Positions 1 through 9,817 are shown, counted from the first letter of the stretch. The stretch is DNA of 64,000 nt from Rubripirellula lacrimiformis (GCF_007741535.1 NZ_CP036525.1:7936001-8000000); one strand, 5' to 3'. Notes: generated by a model not told the origin, from the letters alone. Translations and numbers: made by a program.

Positions 1-414
1 GGCAAGGGGCTGCCGATCGAAGTCGGGAACCGGCGAATCAACGACTACCACGGCCAATCCCATCATGGCAAAGACCCAGCGGTGATCGAACAATTGGTCC
101 AGATCGAACGGATGCACACGGTATCACTGGCAAAGTTCCTGACGCGATTGAAACAAACCCCGACCGCCGAAGGCAACCTACTGGACTGCACGCAAGTGTT
201 GTTCGGCAGCGGCCTTGGCAACGGCAGTTCGCACTCCAACCGTGACCTGCCCGTGCTGCTTGCCGGCGGTGGCTTGCAGCACGGAAAACATGTCCGGCTA
301 CGCGAAGGCACACCGTTGTGCAATGTGTTTGTCACCATGCTGCAACGGCTAGGAATCGAAACGGACTCCTTTGCCGGCAGCAACGGCAACGTCAATGAGT
401 TCGTGACCGGTTAA
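1..414 (+). CDS. DUF1552 family protein, C-terminal part
   Basis: Frame 1 is open from the first base to the TAA at 412-414, so this is the last 137 codons of a gene that begins upstream of the window. The end carries a GSGLGNGSSHSN stretch, a buried LPVLLAGG strand and a C-terminal MLQRLGIETDSFAGS segment, which match the end of DUF1552 proteins as I know them. DUF1552 proteins are secreted, of unknown function, and in Planctomycetes are usually encoded beside DUF1592/DUF1587-type cytochrome proteins. Here such a gene follows 74 bp downstream on the same strand, so the two probably form one transcript. The missing N-terminus should carry a Tat or Sec signal, which cannot be checked here. Confidence 0.85.
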   Translation, partial: GKGLPIEVGNRRINDYHGQSHHGKDPAVIEQLVQIERMHTVSLAKFLTRLKQTPTAEGNLLDCTQVLFGSGLGNGSSHSNRDLPVLLAGGGLQHGKHVRLREGTPLCNVFVTMLQRLGIETDSFAGSNGNVNEFVTG

Positions 415-488
415 CGCCCGTCGCAACCTTCGCCCGTCGCCAGCCTTCGATCGTCCCGATCCAACCGCAACCACATCCTGCTCCGACC

Positions 489-2891
489 ATGCTATTTCCT
501 GCTCGCATTCCTTCACGGCTGCGTCCCACCGTTGCCGCCATCTTCATTGTGGGATTGGCGCTAGAAAATCCCATCGGTCACGCCGATGACTTTTCTGAGA
601 CCGTGGATGCATTCACCACCAAACACTGCATCGAGTGTCACGATGATCGGCAAGAGAAAGGTGACTTTCGAATCGATTCGCTCTCACGTGACCTGACCGA
701 CCCAGCGATCGCGATTGCCTGGCAGGACGCAATCGACTTGGTCGAAGTTGGCGAGATGCCCCCCGAGGACCATCCGTCTGCGTCGCCGAACGAATTGAAA
801 ACGTTTCTGTTGGCAGTCAAAACGGAACTAGCCCGGACCGCCGAATCGTCCGCCCCCCAAAGCGAAACTCGGATTCGTCGGCTAAGTCATTCCGCGATGG
901 ACAACACCGTCGGCGATCTGATGGGAACTCGTCTGCGACTATCGGCCGGATTGCCCGAGGATCCAGAACTAGCGGGTTTCGACAACATGGCGTCGACGTT
1001 GGGCCAATCCAGCGAAATGATGCACCTGTTGCAACAAAACGCTCGTCGCATTGCGTCCGACGCGACTGCCGGCGGCGATGATCCGCGTGCGGATATCGAT
1101 CTGGATGCCGACCAGATGACACTCGGTTCGCGGGTGGCGCGGGTCGACGACACGCTGATCCTGTGGAGCAGCAAGAACCGATCGAACACCACTTGGCCGG
1201 CGGACTTCGTGGCCCCACGCACCGGCGTCTATCGCATTGGGTTAACCGGATTCCAGTGGGACAATCGCTACCACCTGGACCGGCAGAACCAGATCGCCAA
1301 ACCGGATCGGGCGCAGCAGAAATCGTTCCACAAGCGACTGCCGGAGGGACGTTCGCGGCAGGTGGCCATCATGGCCCTGCAGGCCCCGATCCAGAACGCG
1401 TTGGGCGAATCGACCGGCGGCCGGCGGGTGGGCACCCTGACCATCGACGACCAACCGAAACAGCGTTGGGTTGAATGCGAGTTGGAAGCGGGGGAAAGCT
1501 TCTTTGTCTATGCCACCGACTGCCCGCGATCCCAGAACACGCCCTGGGCGACCATCGAAGGATCCGACAAAGTCATCTTGGGCGAACAACTGCACCTCAG
1601 CAGGCTGCAGATCCAGGGTCCCTTGTTGCCGACTTGGCCGCCCCGTTTCCCCGAACAACTGCTAGATCCATCCGGCCAGATTTCGAACACCGGGTTGAAA
1701 CAATTTCTGACGAAGGCCTTTCGACAACCGGTGGAACCGGAGGTCTTCGAACTCTACCGCCAACGGTTTGTCGAAAGTCGCCACCAGGGACAGTCCGCCC
1801 AACAATCGCTATCGCGACTGATCGAAGCCGTGCTGTGTTCCCCTAGGTTCCTGTACACGGTGTCCCCTGAATCGCCTCAAGACGCCTGGGGCATCGCCAA
1901 TCGTCTGTCCTATTTCTTGTGGAACTCGATGCCAGACGAACACCTGATGCGACTGGCCGAATCGGGGGCACTGATCCAACCCGACGTGATTGCCGATCAA
2001 ACGCGACGCATGTTGGCCGACCCCAAGGCGGACGGTTTCGTGATTGACTTTGCCGGCCAGTGGCTGGGGCTTCGCAAAGTCGGCGACATGTTGCCCGATC
2101 CAGGCTTGTATCCCGAATACGACCTGGTTTTGGAACAGTCGATGCGTGCCGAAAGCGAATCGCTGTTTCGCGAAGTGCTGACCAAGAACCTGCCGGTCAC
2201 CGATTTTTTGGCGCCGCGTTTTGCGATGCTGAACCAACGACTGGCAAAACACTATGGCATCGATGGCGTGTTGGGCAACGAAATCCGCTCGGTCCCGGTA
2301 CCCGCCGACAGCCCCCGAGGCGGACTGCTGGGGCACGCCAGCATGCTGACCACGACGTCCAACGGGACACGCACATCGCCCGTGGTCCGTGGTGTTTGGG
2401 TTTTGGAAAACTTGCTGGATTCGCCGCCTTCGCCTCCGCCACCCGATGTTGAACCGATCGAACCGGACGTCCGTGGAGCGACAACCATCCGCGAAATGTT
2501 GGCCAAGCACCGCGACGTGGCCACCTGCAAAGAATGCCATCGCCGAATCGACCCCTGGGGGTTTGGTCTAGAAAACTTCGACGCGGTCGGCGCTTGGCGT
2601 GATCGCTATGGAATCGACCAACGCGGCAAACCTGTTGATGCAACCGGCAAAACGCCCAGCGGTCAGACCTTCGACAGCGTGGTCCAAATGCGTGACCAAC
2701 TGCTGGCACAGTCAGACCGATTCGCCGAGGCGTTGGCGTCCAAATTGCTGAGCCATGCGATCGGACATCCAGCATCCATCCAAGAACGAATCGAGATCGA
2801 ACAGATCGTCCAACGCAATCGCAACGAGGGAGGTCGGTTCGCCGATCTGATCGTGCTGATCTGCCAAAGCGAATCGTTTCGCACTCACTAA
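489..2891 (+). CDS. DUF1592/DUF1588/DUF1585-type planctomycete cytochrome protein
   Basis: An 800-residue exported protein. The N-terminus has a hydrophobic stretch (residues about 13-25) that can act as a signal peptide. Two CxxCH c-type heme motifs are visible, C47-IE-CH near the N-terminus and C680-KE-CH near the C-terminus. The first sits in the PSCyt-type N-terminal module. The long middle contains the DUF1592-like block and the stretch around GHASMLTTTSNGTRTSPVVRG typical of DUF1588, followed by the heme-bearing RIDPWGFGLENFDAVGAWR segment of DUF1585. Such proteins are thought to be periplasmic electron carriers or oxidoreductases, but no substrate is established. The gene follows a DUF1552 gene on the same strand, the usual pairing. 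The ATG at 489 is the first start that keeps a signal peptide. Confidence 0.88.
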   Translation: MLFPARIPSRLRPTVAAIFIVGLALENPIGHADDFSETVDAFTTKHCIECHDDRQEKGDFRIDSLSRDLTDPAIAIAWQDAIDLVEVGEMPPEDHPSASPNELKTFLLAVKTELARTAESSAPQSETRIRRLSHSAMDNTVGDLMGTRLRLSAGLPEDPELAGFDNMASTLGQSSEMMHLLQQNARRIASDATAGGDDPRADIDLDADQMTLGSRVARVDDTLILWSSKNRSNTTWPADFVAPRTGVYRIGLTGFQWDNRYHLDRQNQIAKPDRAQQKSFHKRLPEGRSRQVAIMALQAPIQNALGESTGGRRVGTLTIDDQPKQRWVECELEAGESFFVYATDCPRSQNTPWATIEGSDKVILGEQLHLSRLQIQGPLLPTWPPRFPEQLLDPSGQISNTGLKQFLTKAFRQPVEPEVFELYRQRFVESRHQGQSAQQSLSRLIEAVLCSPRFLYTVSPESPQDAWGIANRLSYFLWNSMPDEHLMRLAESGALIQPDVIADQTRRMLADPKADGFVIDFAGQWLGLRKVGDMLPDPGLYPEYDLVLEQSMRAESESLFREVLTKNLPVTDFLAPRFAMLNQRLAKHYGIDGVLGNEIRSVPVPADSPRGGLLGHASMLTTTSNGTRTSPVVRGVWVLENLLDSPPSPPPPDVEPIEPDVRGATTIREMLAKHRDVATCKECHRRIDPWGFGLENFDAVGAWRDRYGIDQRGKPVDATGKTPSGQTFDSVVQMRDQLLAQSDRFAEALASKLLSHAIGHPASIQERIEIEQIVQRNRNEGGRFADLIVLICQSESFRTH

Positions 2892-2950
2892 CGTCGTGAC
2901 GATGAACCGCCCGACGGCGGCGATGCATTACAATCGACCCTGACCCGTCA

Positions 2951-4507
2951 ATGCCTCCGATGATTGCCAACAGCACCATGATCCCATCACTTCGACTGCT
3001 ACGTCTGTTCCTGGGTTTTTGCGGCGGCGTCTGCGTCGGGATGTGCTTTGGATCGACATCGACGGTCCTGGCACAGACCAGCGACACGCTACTCGCGGAA
3101 ACCGGTCGAAACGAGCAATCGGGTCCCAATGTATTGTTCATTGCGGTCGATGACCTAGCCAGTTCGCTGGGGTGCTACGGGGACCTAGTTGCAAAGACCC
3201 CCAACATCGATCGTTTGGCAGCTAGCGGGACGTGCTTCCTGAATGCCTACAACCAATTGCCACTGTGCAATCCAACGCGTGCGTCGATCATGACCGGGTT
3301 ACGTCCAGACACGATCAAAGTCTACGACCTGGACCGGCATTTTCGCGACGAAGTGCCGAACGTCGTGACGCTATCCCAGTCGTTCCAAAACGCTGGGTAC
3401 TTTGCCGCACGCGTCGGCAAGATCTATCACTACAACGTGCCTGCGTCGATTGGAACCGACGGTTTTGATGATCCGCCATCGTGGAACCGAACGGTGAATC
3501 CGAAGGGCCGCGACAAGACCGACGAACATCTTGTTTTCAATGCCGAACCTCATCGCAAGATCAGCGGTTCGCTCAGTTGGCTTGCCGCCGACGGCACCGA
3601 CGAAGAGCAAACCGACGGGATGATCGCGACCGAAGCGATCAAGATCATGCAGGAAAAACGGAACGAACCGTTCTTTCTGGGCGTCGGCTTCTTTCGCCCC
3701 CATTCACCCTACATCGCACCCAAGAAGTACTTCGACATGTATCCGCTCGATACACTTCGAACTCCATACGCACCGCCCAACGACCGCGACGACATCCCAA
3801 CCGCCGCGTTCGCCCACAACTGTCCGATTCCGAATTACGGTCTGGATGAATCCACGCTGCTAGAAGCGACACAGGCCTACTATGCCTGCGTGTCGATGGT
3901 CGATGCCCAGGTCGGACGACTCCTCGATTCGCTGGAACAACTGGGGCTAGCCGACCAAACAATCGTTGTCTTTTGGAGCGATCATGGATATCACCTCGGG
4001 GAACACGGCGGCACCTGGCAGAAACGCACCTTGTTTGAACAGTGCGCCCAAGCACCGCTGATCATGCGATCGCCCGGCCAGAAGTCCAGCGGATCATGTC
4101 GACGGATCGTTGAGTTTGTTGACATCTACCCAACGTTGACGGAACTGGCAAACATTCCGGCGCCTGATGATCTAGCGGGACGAAGCTTGGCACCGCTGTT
4201 GAATGATCCGCTGACACCATGGGATGGCGACGCTGTCACCCAAGTTCTACGCCCTGCCGACGACCGGCTTGCGCAGCAGGTGATGGGATGCAGCATCCGC
4301 ACCCAGCGGTATCGCTATACCGAATGGGCCGACGGGGAATACGGAGTCGAACTGTATGACCATCACACGGACCCCAACGAATTTCATAACCTGGCGGTCA
4401 ACCCCGACGCAAAGGCGACGGCGGTGATCCAGCGTCTGCGGCCACGGTTGAACGCCAAATCATCGGGGCGAACGCCGACGGTTCCTGTCAATCCGGCACG
4501 CCTGTAG
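2951..4507 (+). CDS. Secreted sulfatase, iduronate-2-sulfatase-like
   Basis: A type I sulfatase of 518 residues that would remove sulfate esters from glycans. An N-terminal hydrophobic signal (about residues 15-42) ends near VLAQ. The metal-binding VDD motif is at about residues 66-68. The formylglycine site is C106 in CNPTR followed by ASIMTGLRP, and a second conserved block, [11 protein letters not shown], lies in the middle. The [16 protein letters not shown] pattern is that of the iduronate-2-sulfatase-like subfamily common in Planctomycetes. An alternative ATG at 2978 would shorten the protein by nine residues without losing the signal. No formylglycine-generating enzyme is in the window, so maturation must depend on a gene elsewhere. 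Confidence 0.92.
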   Translation: MPPMIANSTMIPSLRLLRLFLGFCGGVCVGMCFGSTSTVLAQTSDTLLAETGRNEQSGPNVLFIAVDDLASSLGCYGDLVAKTPNIDRLAASGTCFLNAYNQLPLCNPTRASIMTGLRPDTIKVYDLDRHFRDEVPNVVTLSQSFQNAGYFAARVGKIYHYNVPASIGTDGFDDPPSWNRTVNPKGRDKTDEHLVFNAEPHRKISGSLSWLAADGTDEEQTDGMIATEAIKIMQEKRNEPFFLGVGFFRPHSPYIAPKKYFDMYPLDTLRTPYAPPNDRDDIPTAAFAHNCPIPNYGLDESTLLEATQAYYACVSMVDAQVGRLLDSLEQLGLADQTIVVFWSDHGYHLGEHGGTWQKRTLFEQCAQAPLIMRSPGQKSSGSCRRIVEFVDIYPTLTELANIPAPDDLAGRSLAPLLNDPLTPWDGDAVTQVLRPADDRLAQQVMGCSIRTQRYRYTEWADGEYGVELYDHHTDPNEFHNLAVNPDAKATAVIQRLRPRLNAKSSGRTPTVPVNPARL

Positions 4508-4587
4508 ATCGTGCTTGCTGTGGCAATGCGGTTGTTGCCGCAACACCTGTTGCTGTCACGAACGATGGCAGCAATGGTGGGGTTCGT

Positions 4588-4881
4588 TCACCGTTCATGG
4601 ATCCCGTCCTCTTGCCAGGCAATGTCGAAAGCCGCGTTCACCTCAGCCTCGTCAGGAAACAGACTCGGTTCCGGATGGATGTGTTCCCACATTTCGTTTT
4701 GGTGCAACCAGATGGGGTCGGCGTTTCGGATGATGAACTCGTCGACGGGAAGCCCATCGATGGTTTCAGGACGCTTGATGCGGACCTGTTTGCCATGGAT
4801 GAATATCCACTGGTATTTCTTTTTGCGATTCTTCCTGGCTCGCTTTTCTGCAGCCGTCAGTTTACGTTTCGGTTTTGCCAT
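4588..4881 (-). CDS. Small basic hypothetical protein
   Basis: A 97-residue protein with a strongly basic N-terminus (AKPKRKLTAAEKRARKNRKK) followed by a compact segment rich in W, H and acidic residues (DPIWLHQNEMWEHIHPE). I chose the ATG at 4881; the longer frame starts only at a TTG at 4917. No family recognised. The basic head suggests nucleic-acid or ribosome contact, but this is only inference. It lies between a sulfatase and the pRiA4b ORF-3-like gene, both on the opposite strand, and so has its own promoter. Confidence 0.6.
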   Translation of the reverse strand: MAKPKRKLTAAEKRARKNRKKKYQWIFIHGKQVRIKRPETIDGLPVDEFIIRNADPIWLHQNEMWEHIHPEPSLFPDEAEVNAAFDIAWQEDGIHER

Positions 4882-4981
4882 GTTGGATCCGATCTGCCGT
4901 TTGCGGAGGGTGGCCAATAGGTAGACGCGAACTCAGAATGTTGAAGCCCCCCCCGAACGAAGAAAGACACGAGGAGTCGAC

Positions 4982-6214
4982 ATGAAGAAACGTCCCCAAA
5001 AAGCGATGAACGCGATCTTGAAACGCCAGAGTTTTGAGCCCGGTACGCCGGGGCCGCTATTGTTGAATATTGAATCACTGATGGATGCGTTGGCAACGGG
5101 CGTTCCAACGAACAGCAAGTATTTTGCTTTCCCGATCCGTTGCCTTGCTGATATGAACGAGCGATTGGTGACACCGGTCGCGCACAAGATGAAGCGACCG
5201 CAACTGAAGTCGTTTCCTACTCTGGCGGGCCTGTTCCTGCTGTTGCGTGCGTCGGGGCTGGCCGTCGGTGCAACCAAACCGAAACGGTTGTTGCACATCG
5301 ATCCAGAGATGCGAGAGAAATGGGACGAGTTGAATTCGACCGAGCAATACATGTCGCTACTGGAGACGTGGTGGACCAAAGTCGCTTGGACCATGCTGGG
5401 TGAATCGGATCCATTTGAAACCAAGCTACAATCGGATACTCGCAATTTGTACTACCAACTGTCGGAACCGTTGATGAATGCGGTCGATTGGAACGACCAT
5501 CTGTACAGTTGGGATCATCGGACCGCGGCCGCACTGCTGGAACAATTCGGATGGACAAAAACCGCCTACGCGACCGCAGCCGCCGAGGGAAAGGTTGCCG
5601 AAATTCGATCGATTGAAAAAACGGATTTCGGGGATGCGATGTTCGCGACCTTGAACGACGTTCTCGGTGGCAGAAAGCGTGACGGATCCATCATCCAACG
5701 GGAGCTACAGTCATTGTTTCCAAATTGGAAGAATAGCTTGCGCCCTGCCGAGCAGGCTTTTCGCGAAGGACGCTACAAATTGCGATTGGCGTGGATGAAG
5801 GTTTGGCGACGACTGGAAGCCCCCGCAACCACTTCACTGGAGGATGTCACGCGTCTCCTGCTGGAATCGTTTGATTTTGAACAAGATCACCTTTATCAAC
5901 TCTCCTACCGCACTGCGTCTGGAAAGGAAGTTACCGTCGAAGATCCCCGATACCACGACGGAAAACTGTTCGCCGACAAAGTTCGTTTGGGTGAGCTTCC
6001 GCTCAAAATAGGCGACTCGATTGGACTGTTATTCGACTTTGGCGACTGCTGGCGGTTCACGATCACAATTGAGAGCGTTGACGAATCGGCGACCGACGAT
6101 TTTGCCCCCGTCATCACGGCGAGCGAAGGCGAGGCACCTAAGCAGTACGATCTTGATGACGACGACGACTACTACGACGATGACGATGAAGATGAAGACG
6201 AAGACGGTACATGA
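4982..6214 (+). CDS. pRiA4b ORF-3-like domain protein with acidic tail
   Basis: A 410-residue protein without a signal peptide. The last third (about residues 300-380) has the plasmid pRiA4b ORF-3-like fold signature: an LYQLSYRT strand, the VRLGELPLKIGDSIGLLFDFGDCW block and a following FTITIES strand. The N-terminal 290 residues are W-rich and alpha-helical in look, and I do not recognise them. The protein ends in about 22 residues that are almost only Asp, Glu and Tyr. An AGGAG ribosome site lies just before the ATG. The domain is named from Agrobacterium plasmid and IS1096-associated genes, but no transposase or plasmid gene lies nearby. Function unknown. Confidence 0.78.
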   Translation: MKKRPQKAMNAILKRQSFEPGTPGPLLLNIESLMDALATGVPTNSKYFAFPIRCLADMNERLVTPVAHKMKRPQLKSFPTLAGLFLLLRASGLAVGATKPKRLLHIDPEMREKWDELNSTEQYMSLLETWWTKVAWTMLGESDPFETKLQSDTRNLYYQLSEPLMNAVDWNDHLYSWDHRTAAALLEQFGWTKTAYATAAAEGKVAEIRSIEKTDFGDAMFATLNDVLGGRKRDGSIIQRELQSLFPNWKNSLRPAEQAFREGRYKLRLAWMKVWRRLEAPATTSLEDVTRLLLESFDFEQDHLYQLSYRTASGKEVTVEDPRYHDGKLFADKVRLGELPLKIGDSIGLLFDFGDCWRFTITIESVDESATDDFAPVITASEGEAPKQYDLDDDDDYYDDDDEDEDEDGT

Positions 6215-6442
6215 ACGGAGCGATGAAGGCCGATGACAGCCCCAAGCAAGGCATCACGCACCCCTCTTCCCCCCCGAAGAAACAACGCCGCTTGCGAAAT
6301 ATCACATCAAAGTTGCGCATTTTAGCATGGAAAGCAAATTTGCCGACCTTATATTAGCTCCAGCGCCGTCCTGTTGAACTCTCTCGGGCGGCCGCCAATC
6401 GATCCAAAACATGCCAATTGAATCCACGAAGGAAGTGAACTG

Positions 6443-7558
6443 ATGAGCGACGGTAAAGTACGAATGGCCATGGTCGGCCTGGGTTTTGGTTCAGAGTTCA
6501 TCGCGATTTACCAGGCACATCCGCAAGCCGAAGTCGTTGCGATCTGTCGCCGGAACGAGGACGAACTGAACAAAGCGGGTGACCAGTTCGGGATCGAAAA
6601 ACGATACACCGATTTCGACCAAGTCTTGGCGGACCCGGACGTGGACTGCGTGCACATCAACAGCCCGATCGCCGATCATGCCTGGATGTCACTGAAAGCA
6701 CTGGATGCTGGAAAGCACGTGATGTGCACGGTCCCGATGGCGACAACGATCCAAGAGTGCCAACAGATCGTGGCCAAAGTCAAACAGACTGGACTGCGAT
6801 ACATGATGGCCGAAACGGTCGTCTACAGTCGCGAGTTCCTGTTCATCAAAGAGATGTACGAAAAGGGCGAACTGGGCGAAATCCAACACTTGGCCGCCTC
6901 GCACCCGCAGGACATGGACGGTTGGCCGAGCTACTGGGAATCGATGATCCCGATGCACTATGCGACGCACGTCGTTAGCCCTTGCCTGGGGCTGACCAAT
7001 GCACTCGCAGAATCCGTCAGCTGTTTTGGATCGGGCAAGGTTCGCGACGAGATTGCCAAGAAGTCCGGCAGCCCGTTTGCCGTGGAAAGCTGTCACATCA
7101 AGTTGAAAGACAGCGACATCACCGCACACATCTGGCGATTCCTGTTCGACGTCGCCCGCCAATACCGCGAAAGCTTCGACGTGTACGGCACGAAGAAGAG
7201 TTTCGAGTGGACGCTGATCGAAAACGAACCGCACGTGTTGCACACGGCCAAGAAACCCGAGCACGAGATCCCAGAGAAGATCGAGATCCCCGATTTTGCC
7301 GACCGTTTGCCTGAACCGATCCAACGATTCACGTTGCCAGCCGAAATCCATGACGACCAACACCTGTCGTTCGTGCAAGGCGGCGGCCACGGTGGATCGC
7401 ACCCACACATGGTCCATGAATTTGTGACGGCTGTTGCCGAAGGCCGCGATCCATGGCCCAACGCAGCGACCGCAGCCAACTGGACCTGCACCGGCATCTG
7501 TGCCCATCAGTCGGCGATGAAGGGTGGCGAGATCGTTCGCCTGCCCGATTTCTCGTAG
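6443..7558 (+). CDS. Gfo/Idh/MocA family oxidoreductase
   Basis: A cytoplasmic NAD(P)-dependent sugar or inositol dehydrogenase-like protein of 371 residues. The N-terminal Rossmann fold starts with MVGLGFGSEF (GxGxxG-like) at about residues 10-19. The INSP-HAWMSLKALDAGKHV block follows. The canonical EKP motif after GKHV reads TVP (CTVPMATT), so the usual catalytic lysine is absent. The family His motif is kept as YATHVVSP. The protein has no signal peptide, unlike the second family member at 55.5 kb. A GGAAG ribosome site precedes the ATG. The partner gene on the other strand is a convergent antiporter, so it is probably transcribed alone. Confidence 0.9.
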   Translation: MSDGKVRMAMVGLGFGSEFIAIYQAHPQAEVVAICRRNEDELNKAGDQFGIEKRYTDFDQVLADPDVDCVHINSPIADHAWMSLKALDAGKHVMCTVPMATTIQECQQIVAKVKQTGLRYMMAETVVYSREFLFIKEMYEKGELGEIQHLAASHPQDMDGWPSYWESMIPMHYATHVVSPCLGLTNALAESVSCFGSGKVRDEIAKKSGSPFAVESCHIKLKDSDITAHIWRFLFDVARQYRESFDVYGTKKSFEWTLIENEPHVLHTAKKPEHEIPEKIEIPDFADRLPEPIQRFTLPAEIHDDQHLSFVQGGGHGGSHPHMVHEFVTAVAEGRDPWPNAATAANWTCTGICAHQSAMKGGEIVRLPDFS

Positions 7559-7595
7559 TCAGCGGCAAACTGGCAGCCCCCACTGGGATCGTTCG

Positions 7596-9242
7596 CTAGC
7601 CGGAATCACGACCACGGAAGTTCGGGTCCGCATCCAGGCTTCGCAGCGATTCCAGCAGAGCCAACGAAGCTTCGGTTTCCTCGGTCACGATTTGGGCAGC
7701 CCCCGCCTTTCGCAACCTGCCCACGTTGGCCTGATAACGGCAGCGGACCAGCATCTGGGCAGACGAATTGAGTTTTCGGATGGCGCGGACGACCTGCAAC
7801 GCGATCTGGTCGTCGGGCACGCACACAACCACCAGGTACGCCTCGCCGACACCACTGCGTGCCAGCACCATCGAATCTGTCGCGTCCCCGGCAACCGTCC
7901 GGAACCCCAACTGGGCAAACGGGTGCAGATTGATTGGGCTAAGGTCCAGCAGACAGACTTCTTTCCCCATCGTTTCTAACTGGGACGCCAATCGGGTGCC
8001 GATCGGTCCCGCACCAATCACAACCGCGACTCGGTGCGTCAGGCTGTCGTGCCCCGACATCACCTGCGTATCGTCGGAAAAGTTTTCGGCACGCACCATC
8101 CGCAACCCGAACTTCATCAACGGGGGCGCCAAGACCAGCGACCCGACTGCGATCGCGACCACCCGCCGGTAATCCGCTTCCGCGATCACCGACGACTCGA
8201 ATCCCAACAGAACCAGCACAAACGCGAACTCGCCGATGTGCGCCAATCCCAATCCCATCCCGAACGCTCGCTGAATGGTCATGCCGGTAAGCCACAGCGA
8301 GATCGTGGCGGCCACCGCCTTCAACGCGATCACGCTGACCAGCGCGGCGCCCATCCAAACCGGATCCTGCCAGACCAAGCGGGGATCAAAGATCAGCCCC
8401 AACCCCACAAAGAAAACCGCGGCAAAGGTCTCGCGAAATGGCAACACCAACGCATCGATCTGTCGGGTCCAGCGGTTGCCATTGAAAATCAATCCCGCGG
8501 CAAAGGCGCCCACGGCAGGCGGCAGCCCCACACGGTAGGCCGCCAATGTGACGGCGCCCAGCAAGACGATCGTGAACAGGATGATCAATTCGGGACTGCG
8601 ATAAGCCGCGAACAACGGGATCACCCACCGCGCCAACAGCATGCGCAATCCCAACACCGCGACGACAAACACAAACGAGATCAGCCCCAACCGCACAAAG
8701 GCGATCGCGTCGATCGATTCGCTGCCGCCGGTCAACAACGGGACCAACAACAGCAACGGTACCAAGGCTGCGTCCTGGAACAGCAAAATGCCGATCGCCC
8801 GGCGCCCATGCGGTTGTTCCGATTGCCCCCATTCCGACAGCGTCTTGAACACCAGAACGGTTGAACTGAACGCCACCGCCGATGCGATCAACACGGCCGA
8901 AGCCCACTCCATCCCAAGCCACATCAGCAAAGCGATCAGCGGCAGCGCCACCAACAACATCTGCGCCGCACCACCGATGACCAAATTGCGACCGAGCCGC
9001 TTCAGATCGTCGAGTGAAAATTCCAACCCGATCGAAAACAGCAACAAAAACACACCGGCTTCGGCGAACTGTTCCAACTGATGGTCGCCATCGGAAACCC
9101 AGCCCAGCACACCCTGACCCAACACCGCGCCGACAACCAAGTATCCGATCAACACTGATACGTTCAACCGTCGGCAAACCACGGCTGCCAACAGTCCGGC
9201 GGACAGGATGATCAGCAGATTGTGGATCAACGTTTCGGTCAT
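7596..9242 (-). CDS. Kef-type cation:proton antiporter with TrkA-N domain
   Basis: A 548-residue inner-membrane protein. About twelve hydrophobic helices fill residues 5-385 and form a CPA2 Na+/H+-exchanger domain. The C-terminal half begins with VAVVIGAGPIGTRLA at about residue 408, the nucleotide-binding TrkA-N (RCK) fold, ending after a KLNSSAQMLVRCRYQANV strand. Proteins of this architecture (KefB/KefC/YbaL group) exchange K+ or Na+ for protons and are gated by NAD(H) or a thiol ligand through the RCK domain. No ancillary KefF/KefG quinone oxidoreductase gene is adjacent. The downstream neighbour on the + strand is a CoA-disulfide reductase fusion, so a redox-linked role is possible but not shown. 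Confidence 0.92.
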   Translation of the reverse strand: MTETLIHNLLIILSAGLLAAVVCRRLNVSVLIGYLVVGAVLGQGVLGWVSDGDHQLEQFAEAGVFLLLFSIGLEFSLDDLKRLGRNLVIGGAAQMLLVALPLIALLMWLGMEWASAVLIASAVAFSSTVLVFKTLSEWGQSEQPHGRRAIGILLFQDAALVPLLLLVPLLTGGSESIDAIAFVRLGLISFVFVVAVLGLRMLLARWVIPLFAAYRSPELIILFTIVLLGAVTLAAYRVGLPPAVGAFAAGLIFNGNRWTRQIDALVLPFRETFAAVFFVGLGLIFDPRLVWQDPVWMGAALVSVIALKAVAATISLWLTGMTIQRAFGMGLGLAHIGEFAFVLVLLGFESSVIAEADYRRVVAIAVGSLVLAPPLMKFGLRMVRAENFSDDTQVMSGHDSLTHRVAVVIGAGPIGTRLASQLETMGKEVCLLDLSPINLHPFAQLGFRTVAGDATDSMVLARSGVGEAYLVVVCVPDDQIALQVVRAIRKLNSSAQMLVRCRYQANVGRLRKAGAAQIVTEETEASLALLESLRSLDADPNFRGRDSG

Positions 9243-9356
9243 CAGGTCTCTGACTTCAAGGCGGCAGCAAATTCACAGTGTCGATCGAATGCACTCGACC
9301 AAAGTAGCAGTTCAACGACCCAAGCTGGAATGGCCCGAACCGCGAGACAACCGACG

Positions 9357-9652
9357 TAGGCCGGATTAAGGAGCGGAGCGACGCGGATCCGGCAATCACA
9401 TACACCAAGCATCGGCCCCCTCACCCCAACCCTCTCCCCCAATTCCATCCAAGTCGAACTTGGATGAAACCGGGGGAGAGGGGGCTAAAAGGGCAGTCGC
9501 CCGCGGAGCCAAGGTAGGCCGGATCAAGGAGCGGAGCGACGCGGATCCGGCAATCACACACACCAAGCATCGCCCCCTCACCTCAACCCTCTCCCCCAAT
9601 TCCATCCAAGTCGAACTTGGATGAAACCGGGGGAGAGGGGGCCAAAAGGGCA
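9357..9652. repeat. Two tandem copies of a 139-bp hairpin repeat, period 158 bp
   Basis: Copy 1 is 9357-9495 and copy 2 is 9515-9652, separated by 19 bp of unrelated sequence. They differ by only a handful of bases. Each copy holds a nested palindrome: an outer 11-bp stem (CCCTCTCCCCC at 9430-9440 with its complement at 9472-9482; 9587-9597 with 9629-9639 in copy 2) and an inner 8-bp stem ATCCAAGT/ACTTGGAT with a 3-nt CGA loop. No open reading frame or T-run follows. The pair fills the gap between the divergent antiporter and CoA-disulfide reductase genes (9243-9817); the rest of that gap shows nothing else. It looks like a mobile intergenic palindrome of the REP/MITE type. Confidence 0.85.
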
Positions 9653-9817
9653 CATGCACGCGATTGGGACTTGCCAGGAACCGGCCCGATGATTCCTGGC
9701 ACCTGGCTGATGGGGATGCTGTCCGCCAGAATGCCATGCCCGATACGTGCACTCAATCGCCTCGCCGATTCCACATCCGTTAGTCACGTTCCAGATTGCC
9801 AACAGAGGATCAGTTCG

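Noticed and set aside
2197-3141. - strand frame of 314 residues opposite the DUF1592-type gene and sulfatase
   Set aside because: It is a shadow of real + strand genes; Arg/Ser/Pro-rich with no domain.
4982-6214. pRiA4b ORF-3 gene as proof of an integrated plasmid or IS
   Set aside because: No transposase, inverted ends, integrase or att-like repeats were seen around it.
6689-7507. - strand frame of 272 residues opposite the Gfo/Idh/MocA gene
   Set aside because: Shadow frame; no ribosome site, no family, and it lies wholly inside a strong gene.
8034-8864. + strand frame of 276 residues opposite the antiporter
   Set aside because: Composition is dominated by Gln, Arg and His, typical of antisense to a hydrophobic membrane protein.
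9357-9652. Insertion-sequence remnant
   Set aside because: The repeats contain no transposase fragment; they are short palindromic units.
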